Below the pieces are notes generated by a model that was not told the origin of the DNA, did no database searches, and worked only from the letters and a program-made list of their open reading frames with translations. A DNA stretch of 64,000 nucleotides from a virus. Positions 32,183 through 40,823 of this stretch are shown piece after piece. Each line of letters starts with the position of its first letter. Position 1 is the stretch's first letter. The position numbers and the translations under genes are program-made. The stretch lies in the IMG/VR virus record IMGVR_UViG_3300031951_000083, positions 22,340-86,339 of that record. One strand, written 5' to 3'.

Positions 32183-32225
32183 TTGTCACAAATTATAACA
32201 ATTCATTAACATATTTTTGTGACAA
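32183..32225 (+). promoter_or_regulatory. promoter with flanking inverted repeat
   Basis: TTGTCACAAA (32183-32192) and TTTGTGACAA (32216-32225) are exact inverted repeats. The right arm overlaps a -7 box TATTTTTG (32212-32219). A TTTGTGACA copy recurs at 32666. An autoregulated promoter for the endonuclease gene is inferred. Confidence 0.55.
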
Positions 32226-32254
32226 AATTGCGACAAGTTACATATATTTACTGC

Positions 32255-32659
32255 ATGAAAACATGTAGTAAATGTAAAATAGAAAAGTCTTTATCAGATT
32301 TCCATAATGTCAAGAATGGTAAGTTTGGTAAACATCATTATTGTAAAGATTGTATGTCTGCTCATAAAAAACAGACATACAATTACAATAATGCTTTCAA
32401 TCGTAGACTTCGCAAGTCTTATAACTTAACATTAGATGAACTAAAATCTATGCATCATTCACAGAATAAAAAATGTAAAATCTGTGGTGATGTTTATGAA
32501 GATGTTAGTAAACATGGCGGATTATATATTGATCATTGCCATTCATCTGGAAAAGTTAGAGGTCTTCTATGTGCAAAATGTAATCAATTACTAGGTGCAT
32601 GTAGAGATGATGTTGCAATTTTACAGTCAGCAATTGACTACTTAAATTCACAAAAATAG
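32255..32659 (+). CDS. recombination endonuclease VII family (HNH)
   Basis: Start at ATG 32255 gives 134 aa: MKTCSKCKIEKSLSDFH, CKDC, then KCKICGDVYED, LYIDHCHSSGKVRGLLC and KCNQLLGACRDD. The zinc Cys pairs and the DHCH..GKVRGLLC.KCN motif are those of the Endo VII family, which resolves branched DNA or acts as a freestanding homing nuclease. It has its own promoter and lies between operons, which favours a mobile cassette. Confidence 0.88.
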   Translation: MKTCSKCKIEKSLSDFHNVKNGKFGKHHYCKDCMSAHKKQTYNYNNAFNRRLRKSYNLTLDELKSMHHSQNKKCKICGDVYEDVSKHGGLYIDHCHSSGKVRGLLCAKCNQLLGACRDDVAILQSAIDYLNSQK

Positions 32660-32661
32660 AA

Positions 32662-32669
32662 TAAATTTG
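32662..32669 (+). promoter_or_regulatory. -7 element TAAATTTG
   Basis: A match to TAnnTTTG 25 nt before the HNH gene start. The following TTTGTGACA repeats the arm of the upstream inverted repeat. Confidence 0.5.
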
Positions 32670-32693
32670 TGACAGCCCTTTTTATTATAGCAT

Positions 32694-33086
32694 ATGAAAA
32701 CAAGAAAGAAACGAGTGTCTAAGCCTAGAGTGGTCCGCACTAGAAATGCTGGAACAATGACTGAAAGTGGATTTTGGTCATTCATACGCAGCGCTCTTAG
32801 GCAGAAAAGTAGATTTTGGAAACCTATATTACAAGCAAAGCTTGCAGCTCGTAGAGTCTATAAAGGACCCAATAAGAGACAAAAGTTTGAATATCAATGT
32901 AATGAATGTAAGAATTGGTTTCCAGAGAAGCATATTAACGTGGACCATATTGTTCCCGCAGGTAGTTTAAGTTGTTCAGCAGATCTTCCAGGATTTGTAG
33001 ATCGTCTATTCTGTGAACAGGACAATCTTCAAGTGATGTGTGAGAAATGCCATGACAAGAAAACGAAAGCAGAAAAAACCAAATAG
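32694..33086 (+). CDS. HNH endonuclease
   Basis: This 130-aa protein has YQCNECKNWFPEKHINVDHI and DNLQVMCEKCHDKKTKAEK, a zinc-stabilised HNH fold of the phage type. The N-terminus is very basic. Its tail KCHDKKTKAE is typical of phage HNH enzymes used in DNA processing or packaging; there is no packaging gene nearby. Confidence 0.85.
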   Translation: MKTRKKRVSKPRVVRTRNAGTMTESGFWSFIRSALRQKSRFWKPILQAKLAARRVYKGPNKRQKFEYQCNECKNWFPEKHINVDHIVPAGSLSCSADLPGFVDRLFCEQDNLQVMCEKCHDKKTKAEKTK

Positions 33087-33088
33087 TT

Positions 33089-33445
33089 ATGTATGGTAAT
33101 TTTGAACTAATCGTAGAGGGCAAAGAGCTCACCTACGTACTATCAGCACTCTTTGAACCAAAGACTAAGTCTTATCACATGCCATCTTTCATAGCCTATA
33201 GAGACTATGGAATGACATATGAGAAAGATATATTCTACTGGGACAATGATTCCTACCTACATGATACCTTTTACAAGAAAGTGATCATGCCATGGTACTT
33301 AAATCAAAAGATTGTTGATCCAGAGGAATTTGCTGAATTCATTGATAATGAAGGTGTTAGCATTAAGGATATTGGCTTAATTGCAGAAATGTTCCAAAAA
33401 GCTGATGAGTTAGGATTATTTTATGAACATCAAAAATCAAGCTAA
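33089..33445 (+). CDS. hypothetical protein
   Basis: This 118-aa protein (MYGNFELIVEGKELTYVLSA) has a helical acidic C-terminus. Not recognised. It abuts its neighbours. Confidence 0.6.
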   Translation: MYGNFELIVEGKELTYVLSALFEPKTKSYHMPSFIAYRDYGMTYEKDIFYWDNDSYLHDTFYKKVIMPWYLNQKIVDPEEFAEFIDNEGVSIKDIGLIAEMFQKADELGLFYEHQKSS

Positions 33446-33693
33446 TGGATAATAAAGAAGAGGTTAATCAAATAGTGATTAACAAAGAACCCTCATTTAC
33501 AGAGGTGTGGCATGAAGGATATATTGAATCCAAAGGAGAACGTCATTACTTCTGGCTTATTGATCCTCAGGGTACAGATCCTAGGGGGAATGAATATGCT
33601 CCAGAGGTTAGATGGTTCTTTGCCAGGGTGCCACGTGAAGTTAGAGTTATGTACAATTCAATTATCGAAGCATTTAAACAAACCAAAAAATGA
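33445..33693 (+). CDS. hypothetical protein
   Basis: This 82-aa protein contains RHYFWLIDPQGTDPRGNEY and EVRWFFARVPREVRVMY. Not recognised by name. It is translationally coupled on both sides, so it may be a partner of the PD-(D/E)XK nuclease. Confidence 0.6.
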   Translation: MDNKEEVNQIVINKEPSFTEVWHEGYIESKGERHYFWLIDPQGTDPRGNEYAPEVRWFFARVPREVRVMYNSIIEAFKQTKK

Positions 33694-34736
33694 TCACAGG
33701 AGAAGTAAAAACAGAAGCACTCTATCGTGCAAAAGCAATTGATAGCTCGTCCAGCTTGAAGGAATTCAGCATGGACAGAAAGAAGTATTACAAAAAGTAT
33801 ATCCTTGGTGAAAACATAGAGGATAAAGAGAATCAAGCAGCCACAATGGGCAAGATTGTAGAAACCTTACTGATGGAACCAGAGTTGTTTGACCAGAAGT
33901 TCTACATGTCAGCATGTATAAGTGCACCTACAGGATTGATGCTTGCATTTGTTGAAGCATTGTACAAGTTTACCAGAGAGGCTACAGATGAAGATGGTAA
34001 TGTTACCAGAAGCTTTGAGGAAATCTCTAAGGATGCATATGCAGAATCTGGTTTCAAAATCAAGTATGATGCAGTGATTGGTAAGTTTGCAGGATCTGAT
34101 GCAGAAATCTACTATAATGAAATCCGCAAGGTGAGAACCATGGGTCTTACAGTGGTGACAGCAGAAGATGTAAACACTGCAGAGAAGATTGTAGAAGAGC
34201 TGCGTAACAATCCTGTTACCAAGGATGTAGTGAATCTGGTGAGCAGTGCTAGATATACAGTGCACAATCAGCTTCAAGTGGAAGGTTATACACTGGACCA
34301 CCATGAGTTTAAAAGCATGATGGATAAGGTGGTTATTGACCATGAGGAAAAAACAGTGCAGGTATATGATCTTAAGTGCACATGGTCTGTAGAGAATTTC
34401 TTGGAAGAATACTATCTCTACCGCAGAGCATATATTCAAGCTTTATTGTATTACAAAGCTGCAATTCACTACATGAACAATACACCAGAGATCAGAGGCT
34501 ATCGTGTAGAACCTCCAAAGTTCATTGTTTGTGACAGTACAAACTATTACAATCCACTGATTTATACTCTCTCTGATAAAGATTTGGAGAATGCCTATAA
34601 CGGTTTCACTCATAAGAATAGGGAGTATAAAGGTGTAGCTACGCTTATTAAGGATTTACAATGGGCCATTGAAAACAACACATGGAACATATCTAGAGAA
34701 AATAGTATGAATAACGGATTGGTAAACATTATGTAA
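33690..34736 (+). CDS. PD-(D/E)XK exonuclease-like protein
   Basis: This 348-aa protein has KSMMDKVVIDHEEKTVQVYD followed by LKCTWSVENFLEEYYLYR and RAYIQALLYYKA. D..(V)...DLK and the downstream (R)..Y..Q...Y motif match RecE/Cas4-type PD-(D/E)XK nucleases (PF12684-like). A role in 5'-3' end resection with the Sak4-like ATPase and SSB candidate is inferred. Confidence 0.75.
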   Translation: MITGEVKTEALYRAKAIDSSSSLKEFSMDRKKYYKKYILGENIEDKENQAATMGKIVETLLMEPELFDQKFYMSACISAPTGLMLAFVEALYKFTREATDEDGNVTRSFEEISKDAYAESGFKIKYDAVIGKFAGSDAEIYYNEIRKVRTMGLTVVTAEDVNTAEKIVEELRNNPVTKDVVNLVSSARYTVHNQLQVEGYTLDHHEFKSMMDKVVIDHEEKTVQVYDLKCTWSVENFLEEYYLYRRAYIQALLYYKAAIHYMNNTPEIRGYRVEPPKFIVCDSTNYYNPLIYTLSDKDLENAYNGFTHKNREYKGVATLIKDLQWAIENNTWNISRENSMNNGLVNIM

Positions 34737-35290
34737 TGGATAGAAAGAAGACTATCACAAGTATATTCATGGTGCCCACCCTTGGTATTCCTAGGGTGGA
34801 CCTCATGGATAATGGTTTTATTAATGGCTATATAAAGGATGGCGGTAGAGATGTGCATTATGAAGGCTGCATCTATCTACTGTTCCAGCCTAAGAACCTT
34901 GATAAGTTCAGGGAATTTTTGGATAAGGAGTATGACAGAACCAAGGCAATCGTTGATGATTATGATTGTGAAGATGGATTTGTAGTGGTGGTGTATCAGC
35001 TTGATGATAAATACTCCAAAGATTTTGCATTGGTTAGACAAAGCAAGTATTCCAAAACTTCTCCTGCATTTCAAGCACTGTTCCCTAAAGTGATCAAGAT
35101 CAAAAAGAACGGTTTGCATAAGGATGAAGTCAGTTTGCAGTATCGTATCTTCAACAAGACAGAAGACTTGATTAAGTTTTGGGAAGAGAAACTTGACGTG
35201 ACATTTGATGATGATCAAGAGATCTGGTATAGCTTCGAGGAGGAGTATGAGATTTTAAACATTGAAAAAGCTAAACAGCATGTACAATGA
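34736..35290 (+). CDS. conserved hypothetical protein
   Basis: This 184-aa protein (TSIFMVPTLGIPRVDLMDNG) with an acidic C-terminus recurs next to nuclease and RNR genes in Bacteroidota phages, as I recall the family. No activity known. It overlaps the nuclease gene by 1 nt. Confidence 0.6.
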   Translation: MDRKKTITSIFMVPTLGIPRVDLMDNGFINGYIKDGGRDVHYEGCIYLLFQPKNLDKFREFLDKEYDRTKAIVDDYDCEDGFVVVVYQLDDKYSKDFALVRQSKYSKTSPAFQALFPKVIKIKKNGLHKDEVSLQYRIFNKTEDLIKFWEEKLDVTFDDDQEIWYSFEEEYEILNIEKAKQHVQ

Positions 35291-35522
35291 TGAACTTGTA
35301 AGTCGAATGACAGAAAAGTTTGGTGAAGAATCAATGGTAAAATTTGCCGAAATGGTATCTTTTATGCACGGTATTCTTCATCAGGAAGCTGTCAAAGAAG
35401 GTAGGGATGAACCTACAGAACACGATTTTGAACGTGATTGGTGGAAAAACAAATTTGAAGAACTTAATAAAAAGTACAATGAAGTCAATAGAAATGTTAG
35501 AAAAACACCCATATGCTACTGA
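35280..35522 (+). CDS. hypothetical small helical protein
   Basis: Start at ATG 35280 (MYNDELVSRMTEKFGEESMV) gives 80 aa. Overlaps both neighbours. Not recognised. Confidence 0.55.
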   Translation: MYNDELVSRMTEKFGEESMVKFAEMVSFMHGILHQEAVKEGRDEPTEHDFERDWWKNKFEELNKKYNEVNRNVRKTPICY

Positions 35523-35910
35523 GGTAATCAAAGCATGGTTTATGGGAGAAATGATCGAATCTTTCAAAGATAGAGATGTTCCTGAGGAGTTCAAGGAATA
35601 TATGCGTCAACAAGGCATATCTGATGAAGCGCTTTCTAAGGTGATTGATGCAAATCCTAGGCTACTATTTGATGTCTTTGATGATAACAAGTTAATTATC
35701 AATGTTGTAAAGAAAGAAGGAGGATTCCTCTGGAACATCAATGATGTATGGAGCATGGATCCTTATCATGACAACAGAAAAGAGGCTGAAACATGGGCCA
35801 TCAAAAGAGCATTTACATTATTAAATCACAGGCTTGAGCCAAAACTTTCAACAGATGATGAAGGATCCCATAGTACAACAGGTGTTGGAGAAATATGTCC
35901 AGCGGAGTGA
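35479..35910 (+). CDS. hypothetical protein
   Basis: Start at ATG 35479 (MKSIEMLEKHPYATEVIKAW) gives 143 aa. The middle contains YMRQQGISDEALSKVI and the end is Ser/Thr-rich. Not recognised. Confidence 0.55.
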   Translation: MKSIEMLEKHPYATEVIKAWFMGEMIESFKDRDVPEEFKEYMRQQGISDEALSKVIDANPRLLFDVFDDNKLIINVVKKEGGFLWNINDVWSMDPYHDNRKEAETWAIKRAFTLLNHRLEPKLSTDDEGSHSTTGVGEICPAE

Positions 35911-36109
35911 TGTAGGGATGCAGAAGTATGGCACCACATTAGGCCAGAATAACAAAGATAGTTATTTAAAACATCTTCAAGAGGAGCTAATGGATGCCAC
36001 TCTCTACATAGAGAAAGAAATGTCATTAAACAAGGAGATGAGAAGACTAGTTGACTTGTATTCCAATGATCAAGAATTGGGTGCAGCGATAAGGAAACTA
36101 GTTAGCTAG
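35855..36109 (+). CDS. MazG-like helical protein
   Basis: From ATG 35855, 84 aa: KDPIVQQVLEKYVQRSDVGM, then QKYGTTLGQNNKDSYLKHLQ and EELMDATLYIEKEM. The KYGTTL...YL.HLQEELMDA.lYiek pattern is common in phages and resembles all-alpha NTP pyrophosphohydrolases; the metal motif EELMDA is suggestive. The frame is open to a TTG at 35834. Confidence 0.5.
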   Translation: MMKDPIVQQVLEKYVQRSDVGMQKYGTTLGQNNKDSYLKHLQEELMDATLYIEKEMSLNKEMRRLVDLYSNDQELGAAIRKLVS

Positions 36110-36135
36110 AATTTTCTCATTGTCTTGGAAGTTAG

Positions 36136-36170
36136 AGGGCAGCGAGTTAAATTTGCTGCCCTTTATTTTT
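36136..36170 (+). terminator. rho-independent terminator
   Basis: AGGGCAGC (36136-36143) pairs with GCTGCCCT (36155-36162), followed by a T-rich run. Confidence 0.85.
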
Positions 36171-36191
36171 CATTTAAAAATCACCCTTATT

Positions 36192-38105
36192 ATGGATTTA
36201 GGATTGGACGTATTGAGCAAGTTGACTGTGTTTAGCAAGTATGCTAAATACATTCCAGAATTACAGAGAAGAGAGACCTGGGAAGAAATTATTACTAGGT
36301 ATCAGCAGATGATGATTAAGAAGTATCCTAAGATTGAAGAATCAATCATGCAGACTTCTAAGTTCATCCTTGACAAAAAAGTGTTACCTTCTATGCGTGC
36401 GTTGCAATTTGCTGGACCAGCAGCAGAAGTGAACAACTCAAGAATTTACAACTGTTGCTATCTACCTATTGATAGTGTACACAGTTTCAGTGAGACTATG
36501 TTCTTGCTGTTAGGTGGTACAGGTGTAGGCTATAGTGTTCAGAAACAACACGTTGCACAATTACCAGACATCAAAAAACCTGGAAAACAAAGAAATTACC
36601 TCATTGAGGACAGCATTATGGGATGGGCTGATGCTGTAAAAGTGTTGATGAAAGCCTATCTGGAAGGAAGCTTCATGCCTAAGTTTGACTTTAGAGCCAT
36701 TCGTAAGAAGGGTGCTAGATTGATTACGGCTGGTGGTAAAGCTCCTGGTCCAGAGCCCTTGAAGATTTGCTTAGTCCATGTACAAGCTATCTTAGACAGA
36801 AAGCAGGAAGGTGATAAACTTAGTCCTCTGGAATGTCATGATATTCTGTGCCACATTGCAAACAGTGTATTGGCTGGCGGTATTCGTAGAAGCGCTATGA
36901 TTAGTCTGTTCAGTCATGATGATGAAGAAATGATCACATGTAAGTATGATAATTGGTGGGAGACTAACGAACAGCGTGGTAGAGCAAACAATTCTGCTGT
37001 GTTGTTGAGAGGTTCTGTAGGTAAGGAGGAATTTGATGCCCTCTGGAAGCGAATTGAAGCTTCTGGTAGCGGTGAGCCTGGTATTTATTGGACCAACAAT
37101 CTGGACTGGGGAACCAATCCATGTTGTGAGATTGCCCTTAGACCTTATCAGTTCTGTAACTTGTGTGAGGTGAATGTATCAGACATCGTTAGTCAGGAAG
37201 ACCTGAATGACCGTGTAACAGCTGCTGCATTCTTTGGTACATTACAGGCTGGCTTTACAGACTTCCATTACCTCAGACCTATTTGGCAGAAAACCACTCA
37301 AAAGGATGCTCTGTTAGGCATTGGTATGACAGGTATTGGTAGTGGTGAAATCCTGAAATACAATCTGGAAGCTGCAGCCCATGTAGCAAAACTCACAAAC
37401 TCTATAGTGAGTGAGATGATTGGCATCAACGAAGCTGCTCGTGTAACATGTATTAAGCCTTCTGGTACCACATCATTGGTGCTGGGCACAGCTAGTGGTA
37501 TTCATGCATGGCATAATAACTACTATCTGCGTACAGTGCGCTTTGGTAAGAATGAAGACATTGCAAGCTATCTGATTGTAAATCATCCAGAACTCGTTGA
37601 AGATGATGTACGTAGACCTCATGATACCATTTGTGTACGCATCCCTGTGAAGGCTCCTGAAGGATCAATCTTCAGAACAGAAACAGCAATTGACACTCTG
37701 GAACGTGTAAAGAAATTTGCAACCGAGTGGATTAAGGCTGGTCATAACACAGGTGACAATACACACAACGTATCTGCTACAATTTCTATTGATTCTAAAA
37801 GAACTGTAGGAACTGGTAAGTTTGATATGATGGGTAATGAAACTACAACTACTATAAACGAATGGGAAGTTGTAGGAGAATGGATGTGGAACAATCGTGA
37901 GTATTACAATGGTTTGAGTGTGCTACCTTATGATAACGGATCTTATACTCAGGCTCCTTTTGAAGACATCTCAAGAGGGGAATATGAAAAGCGTGTTCAG
38001 ACATTGAAGCTAGTTGACTTAACCAAAGTGATTGAGTTGGATGATACAGTGGAGTTTGGTCAAGTGGCAGCATGTGCTGGTGGCGCTTGTGAAATTAATA
38101 TCTAA
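36192..38105 (+). CDS. nrdJ: class II (B12-dependent) ribonucleoside-triphosphate reductase
   Basis: Start at ATG 36192 (MDLGLDVLSK) gives 637 aa; the upstream open frame would start inside a terminator. Family landmarks are MRALQFAGPAAEVNN, FLLLGGTGVGYSVQ, GGIRRSAMISLFS, the radical-site NPCCEIAL (C and E two residues apart), KPSGTTSLVLGTASGIH and the C-terminal redox pair ACAGGACEI (C-x4-C). These are the features of monomeric adenosylcobalamin-dependent RTPR, so dNTP synthesis needs host B12 and works with or without oxygen. Confidence 0.92.
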   Translation: MDLGLDVLSKLTVFSKYAKYIPELQRRETWEEIITRYQQMMIKKYPKIEESIMQTSKFILDKKVLPSMRALQFAGPAAEVNNSRIYNCCYLPIDSVHSFSETMFLLLGGTGVGYSVQKQHVAQLPDIKKPGKQRNYLIEDSIMGWADAVKVLMKAYLEGSFMPKFDFRAIRKKGARLITAGGKAPGPEPLKICLVHVQAILDRKQEGDKLSPLECHDILCHIANSVLAGGIRRSAMISLFSHDDEEMITCKYDNWWETNEQRGRANNSAVLLRGSVGKEEFDALWKRIEASGSGEPGIYWTNNLDWGTNPCCEIALRPYQFCNLCEVNVSDIVSQEDLNDRVTAAAFFGTLQAGFTDFHYLRPIWQKTTQKDALLGIGMTGIGSGEILKYNLEAAAHVAKLTNSIVSEMIGINEAARVTCIKPSGTTSLVLGTASGIHAWHNNYYLRTVRFGKNEDIASYLIVNHPELVEDDVRRPHDTICVRIPVKAPEGSIFRTETAIDTLERVKKFATEWIKAGHNTGDNTHNVSATISIDSKRTVGTGKFDMMGNETTTTINEWEVVGEWMWNNREYYNGLSVLPYDNGSYTQAPFEDISRGEYEKRVQTLKLVDLTKVIELDDTVEFGQVAACAGGACEINI

Positions 38106-38272
38106 TGAAAAAAGAATTCATAGAAGGCGTGCATTATTATCTTGAAGGTGGAAGAGTGGTGTTCACAGAAAAATACCATTTAGAAAGAGGTAGCTGTTGT
38201 GGAAACAAATGTAGACATTGTCCATACACTCCTAAACACATCAAGGGAAATAAGGAACGTGAAAAGAGATGA
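38105..38272 (+). CDS. DUF5522 Cys-rich protein
   Basis: A 55-aa frame starts on the last base of the RNR stop codon. HYYLEGGRVVFTEKYHLERG is followed by SCCGNKCRHCPY, the conserved DUF5522 signature (VFT..YHL.RG.CCG..CRHCPY). The four Cys suggest metal or Fe-S binding. Coupling to the RNR suggests a role in its redox or cofactor supply (inference). Confidence 0.75.
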   Translation: MKKEFIEGVHYYLEGGRVVFTEKYHLERGSCCGNKCRHCPYTPKHIKGNKEREKR

Positions 38273-38298
38273 TTTTGGTTTTTGATTTATGGTTAATG

Positions 38299-38331
38299 AG
38301 CCCTGGTGTTTCTACATTGGGGCTTCTTTTT
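38299..38331 (+). terminator. rho-independent terminator
   Basis: GAGCCC pairs with GGGGCTTC across a 14-nt loop, followed by TTTTTT. Confidence 0.65.
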
Positions 38332-38345
38332 TATGGTCTTTTTTC

Positions 38346-38376
38346 ATTGAAAAGTCCTCTTAATTTTGTAAATTTG
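38346..38376 (+). promoter_or_regulatory. recA promoter
   Basis: ATTG (38346-38349) is followed after 19 nt by TAAATTTG (38369-38376), matching the Bacteroidota consensus. The recA ATG is 20 nt downstream of the -7 box. Confidence 0.65.
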
Positions 38377-38396
38377 TAGACAATAAATATCAAATA

Positions 38397-39434
38397 ATGG
38401 CTAAAGCAAAACAAGAAACAGCCGAAGGAAAAAGTAAGTTCCAAGAGGCAATGGAAAAATTAAATAAGGCTTATGGTGTAGGTAGTGTACTTGCACTTGA
38501 TAGTAAGCCTGGTGGTGATTATGATATAATCAGCACAGGATCAATTGGTTTTGACTACATTACATTGGGTGTAGGTGGTTTTGTAAAAGGTAAGCTGTAC
38601 GAACTCATGGGATGGGAAGGTACAGGTAAGTCCACCATCTGTGGTCACGCTGCTGCAGAATGTCAAAAGAAAGGTGGTACAGTGTTATATATTGACGGTG
38701 AACATGCTGTTGATAAGAAATACTTCCAAGCATTGGGTGTAGACACTACAAAGATGTTGATTGCTCAGCCAAGTTGCGGTGAAGAAGGTTTCAATATTGC
38801 CATGGAAATGATTCAAACAGGAGAGATTGACTTGGTGATTATTGATTCAGATAGCTCACTTATTCCTAAGAAGGTGTTAGATGGTGATGTGGGTGACAGT
38901 GCTATTGGTAAGAAAGCTGTATTGAACAGCAACGCCTATCCAAAGCTCAAAACTGCTGCTGCTAATAACAAAGTTTGTGTGATTGTTATCAGTCAGTATC
39001 GTGAGAAGATTGGTGTAATGTTTGGCAATCCTACAACAACACAAGGTGGACATGCTCTGAAGTTCTATTCAGATGTTCGTATTGAGGTGAGTAGATCATT
39101 GGCTAAAGAAGGTGATGTCACTTATGGTAATCTCACCAAGGTGAAAGCCACAAAGAATAAGATGAGTCCTCCGTATAGAATGGCAAGCTTTGAGATTGTG
39201 TATGGTGAGGGTATTGATAAGGTGGGCGAAGTGTTGGAGCTCATGAATGAATATGAGATTGGTAGAAAGTATGGCAAAACCATGACCTTCAAAGAGACCA
39301 AATATGACCTGGAAGAGTTCAAGAAAATGCTCATTGACAATCCAGAGTTCTATGAAGAGGTGGTAAAAGAAATTCTTAACAAAATCAAATTAAAAGATGG
39401 CGAAGAAGTTAGTAATCAAGTTCAAGAAGATTGA
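38397..39434 (+). CDS. recA: RecA/UvsX-type recombinase
   Basis: This 345-aa protein has Walker A GWEGTGKST (72-80), LYIDGEHAVDKKYFQALGVD, Walker B LVIIDSDSSLI, VIVISQYREKIGVMFGNPTT and GGHALKFYSDVRIEV. It is close to bacterial RecA in size and motifs. It has its own promoter and overlaps dUTPase by 38 nt. It would catalyse strand exchange in recombination-dependent replication. Confidence 0.95.
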   Translation: MAKAKQETAEGKSKFQEAMEKLNKAYGVGSVLALDSKPGGDYDIISTGSIGFDYITLGVGGFVKGKLYELMGWEGTGKSTICGHAAAECQKKGGTVLYIDGEHAVDKKYFQALGVDTTKMLIAQPSCGEEGFNIAMEMIQTGEIDLVIIDSDSSLIPKKVLDGDVGDSAIGKKAVLNSNAYPKLKTAAANNKVCVIVISQYREKIGVMFGNPTTTQGGHALKFYSDVRIEVSRSLAKEGDVTYGNLTKVKATKNKMSPPYRMASFEIVYGEGIDKVGEVLELMNEYEIGRKYGKTMTFKETKYDLEEFKKMLIDNPEFYEEVVKEILNKIKLKDGEEVSNQVQED

Positions 39435-39843
39435 TGAGCAGAGCAAGCTCCCCGTAAAGGGGAGTGCTCATGCTGCATGTTATGATGTACATGCACGTGA
39501 AATCCTAGTGGAATATCCAAACAAAATGACTGTCAAGCTGGGATTCAGCACAGAAATCCCTGTTGGGTACAAAGGACTAGTTTTACCTCGTAGTGGCATT
39601 TCAAAAACCAATTGGGTGTTAGCTAACTCCATGGGTGTAATTGATGCTGACTATCGTGGTGAATGGATGATGGTGTTCAGATGTTTGGGTGAAATGATGG
39701 AGTCTCCTATACCTTTTGGTGTTGGTGACAGATGTGGTCAAATCTACTTTGAAAAGGTCCAAGACTTTGATATTGAGGAAGTTGAAGAGCTCTCCTCTAC
39801 AGAACGTGGTGAGGGTGGGTTTGGTAGTACGGGAGTAAAATAA
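39397..39843 (+). CDS. dut: trimeric dUTPase
   Basis: All five motifs are present in 148 aa: AACYDVHA, LPRSGISKT, GVIDADYRGEW, RCGQIYFE and RGEGGFGSTG. It hydrolyses dUTP to dUMP. Together with the UDG homologue lacking its catalytic Asp, uracil handling in this phage may rest mainly on pool control. Confidence 0.93.
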   Translation: MAKKLVIKFKKIDEQSKLPVKGSAHAACYDVHAREILVEYPNKMTVKLGFSTEIPVGYKGLVLPRSGISKTNWVLANSMGVIDADYRGEWMMVFRCLGEMMESPIPFGVGDRCGQIYFEKVQDFDIEEVEELSSTERGEGGFGSTGVK

Positions 39844-39850
39844 CATCTCT

Positions 39851-40045
39851 ATGTCAGAAGGCTCTGAAAAAGAATACACATTAGTGGTAGAAATGCAACA
39901 GGACATTGAAGCCTTGTTTGAAGAAGGAGATAAAATGGACAAACGCAAGAAGCGACTGTACGAGGAGTGGAAAGACAAGATAAACGCTCTGATCACAAAG
40001 CATAATGACAGAGTGGGTTTTAAATGTTATTCAAAAATCAAATGA
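39851..40045 (+). CDS. small helical protein
   Basis: This 64-aa coiled, charged protein (LVVEMQQDIEALFEEGDKMD) is not recognised. Confidence 0.55.
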   Translation: MSEGSEKEYTLVVEMQQDIEALFEEGDKMDKRKKRLYEEWKDKINALITKHNDRVGFKCYSKIK

Positions 40046-40404
40046 TGAACGCACAAGAGTTAATGACAATTAAGGGTTACCAGAGAGAGTTTGAAGAAAA
40101 GTATGGCAAGAAGCTAATCATAGATTGGAACAGTATGAAAGGTGTAAGACGAAGTAAAGGTAACAACACCCCTACAGCACAAGAACTACTAGACCAAGCT
40201 CTTGTTAAATATAGCGCCTCCTTAGATGTTATCAAAAGTGGTTGTAGATTGTTTATGAACAGTCACGAGAACGAAAGATTAGCTATTGAGGACTTCTGTA
40301 AGAATATTGCACACCATCAAATCAATTATGGTAAAGCTGCCAAGCTTATCAATAGAGATAGATCTATCATCTACTACTATGAAAAACGAGTGCAAAACGT
40401 GTAA
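40042..40404 (+). CDS. hypothetical protein with C-terminal HTH-like end
   Basis: Start at ATG 40042 (ATGA overlap) gives 120 aa. The end NYGKAAKLINRDRSIIYYYE resembles the DNA-recognition helix region of DnaA domain IV-type HTHs (..g..lgRDhStvly..). A DNA-binding role is inferred. Confidence 0.5.
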   Translation: MMNAQELMTIKGYQREFEEKYGKKLIIDWNSMKGVRRSKGNNTPTAQELLDQALVKYSASLDVIKSGCRLFMNSHENERLAIEDFCKNIAHHQINYGKAAKLINRDRSIIYYYEKRVQNV

Positions 40405-40822
40405 AGCTAAATGTGAAGGAGAATATTGCTTCAGGCACAAACCTAGAAAGCCTATTCCTAAATCTCGTGCGGAGAATAAATCCCCTATTCTCCGCAAAAA
40501 TGCGAAGAAAATGTCCAGTTTATTTACTAAAAAACTGGACAATTCTTCTCATAACTCATTGAAAATGAATGAGTTTTTCATGACTATCTGGAACAAGAAA
40601 CCACATAGGTCAGAGATAAGTGGCATCTCTCTAGGAAAAGAGCCTTTGACAATATTCTTCCATCACATTTTGCCCAAAGAAAAATATCCTCAAGCTTGTT
40701 TCGATGAGGAAAATATTATACTTTTGACATGGGAAGAACATGATCAAGTGGAGATGGACATCTACAGGTATGATAAGATCAATGAACAACGTAATTATTT
40801 AAAAACCAAATACAATTTGTAA
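40379..40822 (+). CDS. HNH/NinG-like zinc protein
   Basis: Start at ATG 40379 gives 147 aa: MKNECKTCKAKCEGEYCFRH, a basic KPRKPIPKSRAENKS linker, then FFHHILPKEKYPQACFDEEN and IILLTWEEHDQVE. The HHI..K..yp....d..NIi.L...eHdq layout is HNH-like, as in NinG-type recombination proteins. Overlaps the previous gene by 26 nt. Confidence 0.6.
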   Translation: MKNECKTCKAKCEGEYCFRHKPRKPIPKSRAENKSPILRKNAKKMSSLFTKKLDNSSHNSLKMNEFFMTIWNKKPHRSEISGISLGKEPLTIFFHHILPKEKYPQACFDEENIILLTWEEHDQVEMDIYRYDKINEQRNYLKTKYNL

Positions 40823-40823
40823 C

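Noticed and set aside
36120-36191. N-terminal extension of the ribonucleotide reductase from a TTG
   Set aside because: It would be translated from within a strong terminator hairpin; MDLGLDVLSK at 36192 matches the expected start.
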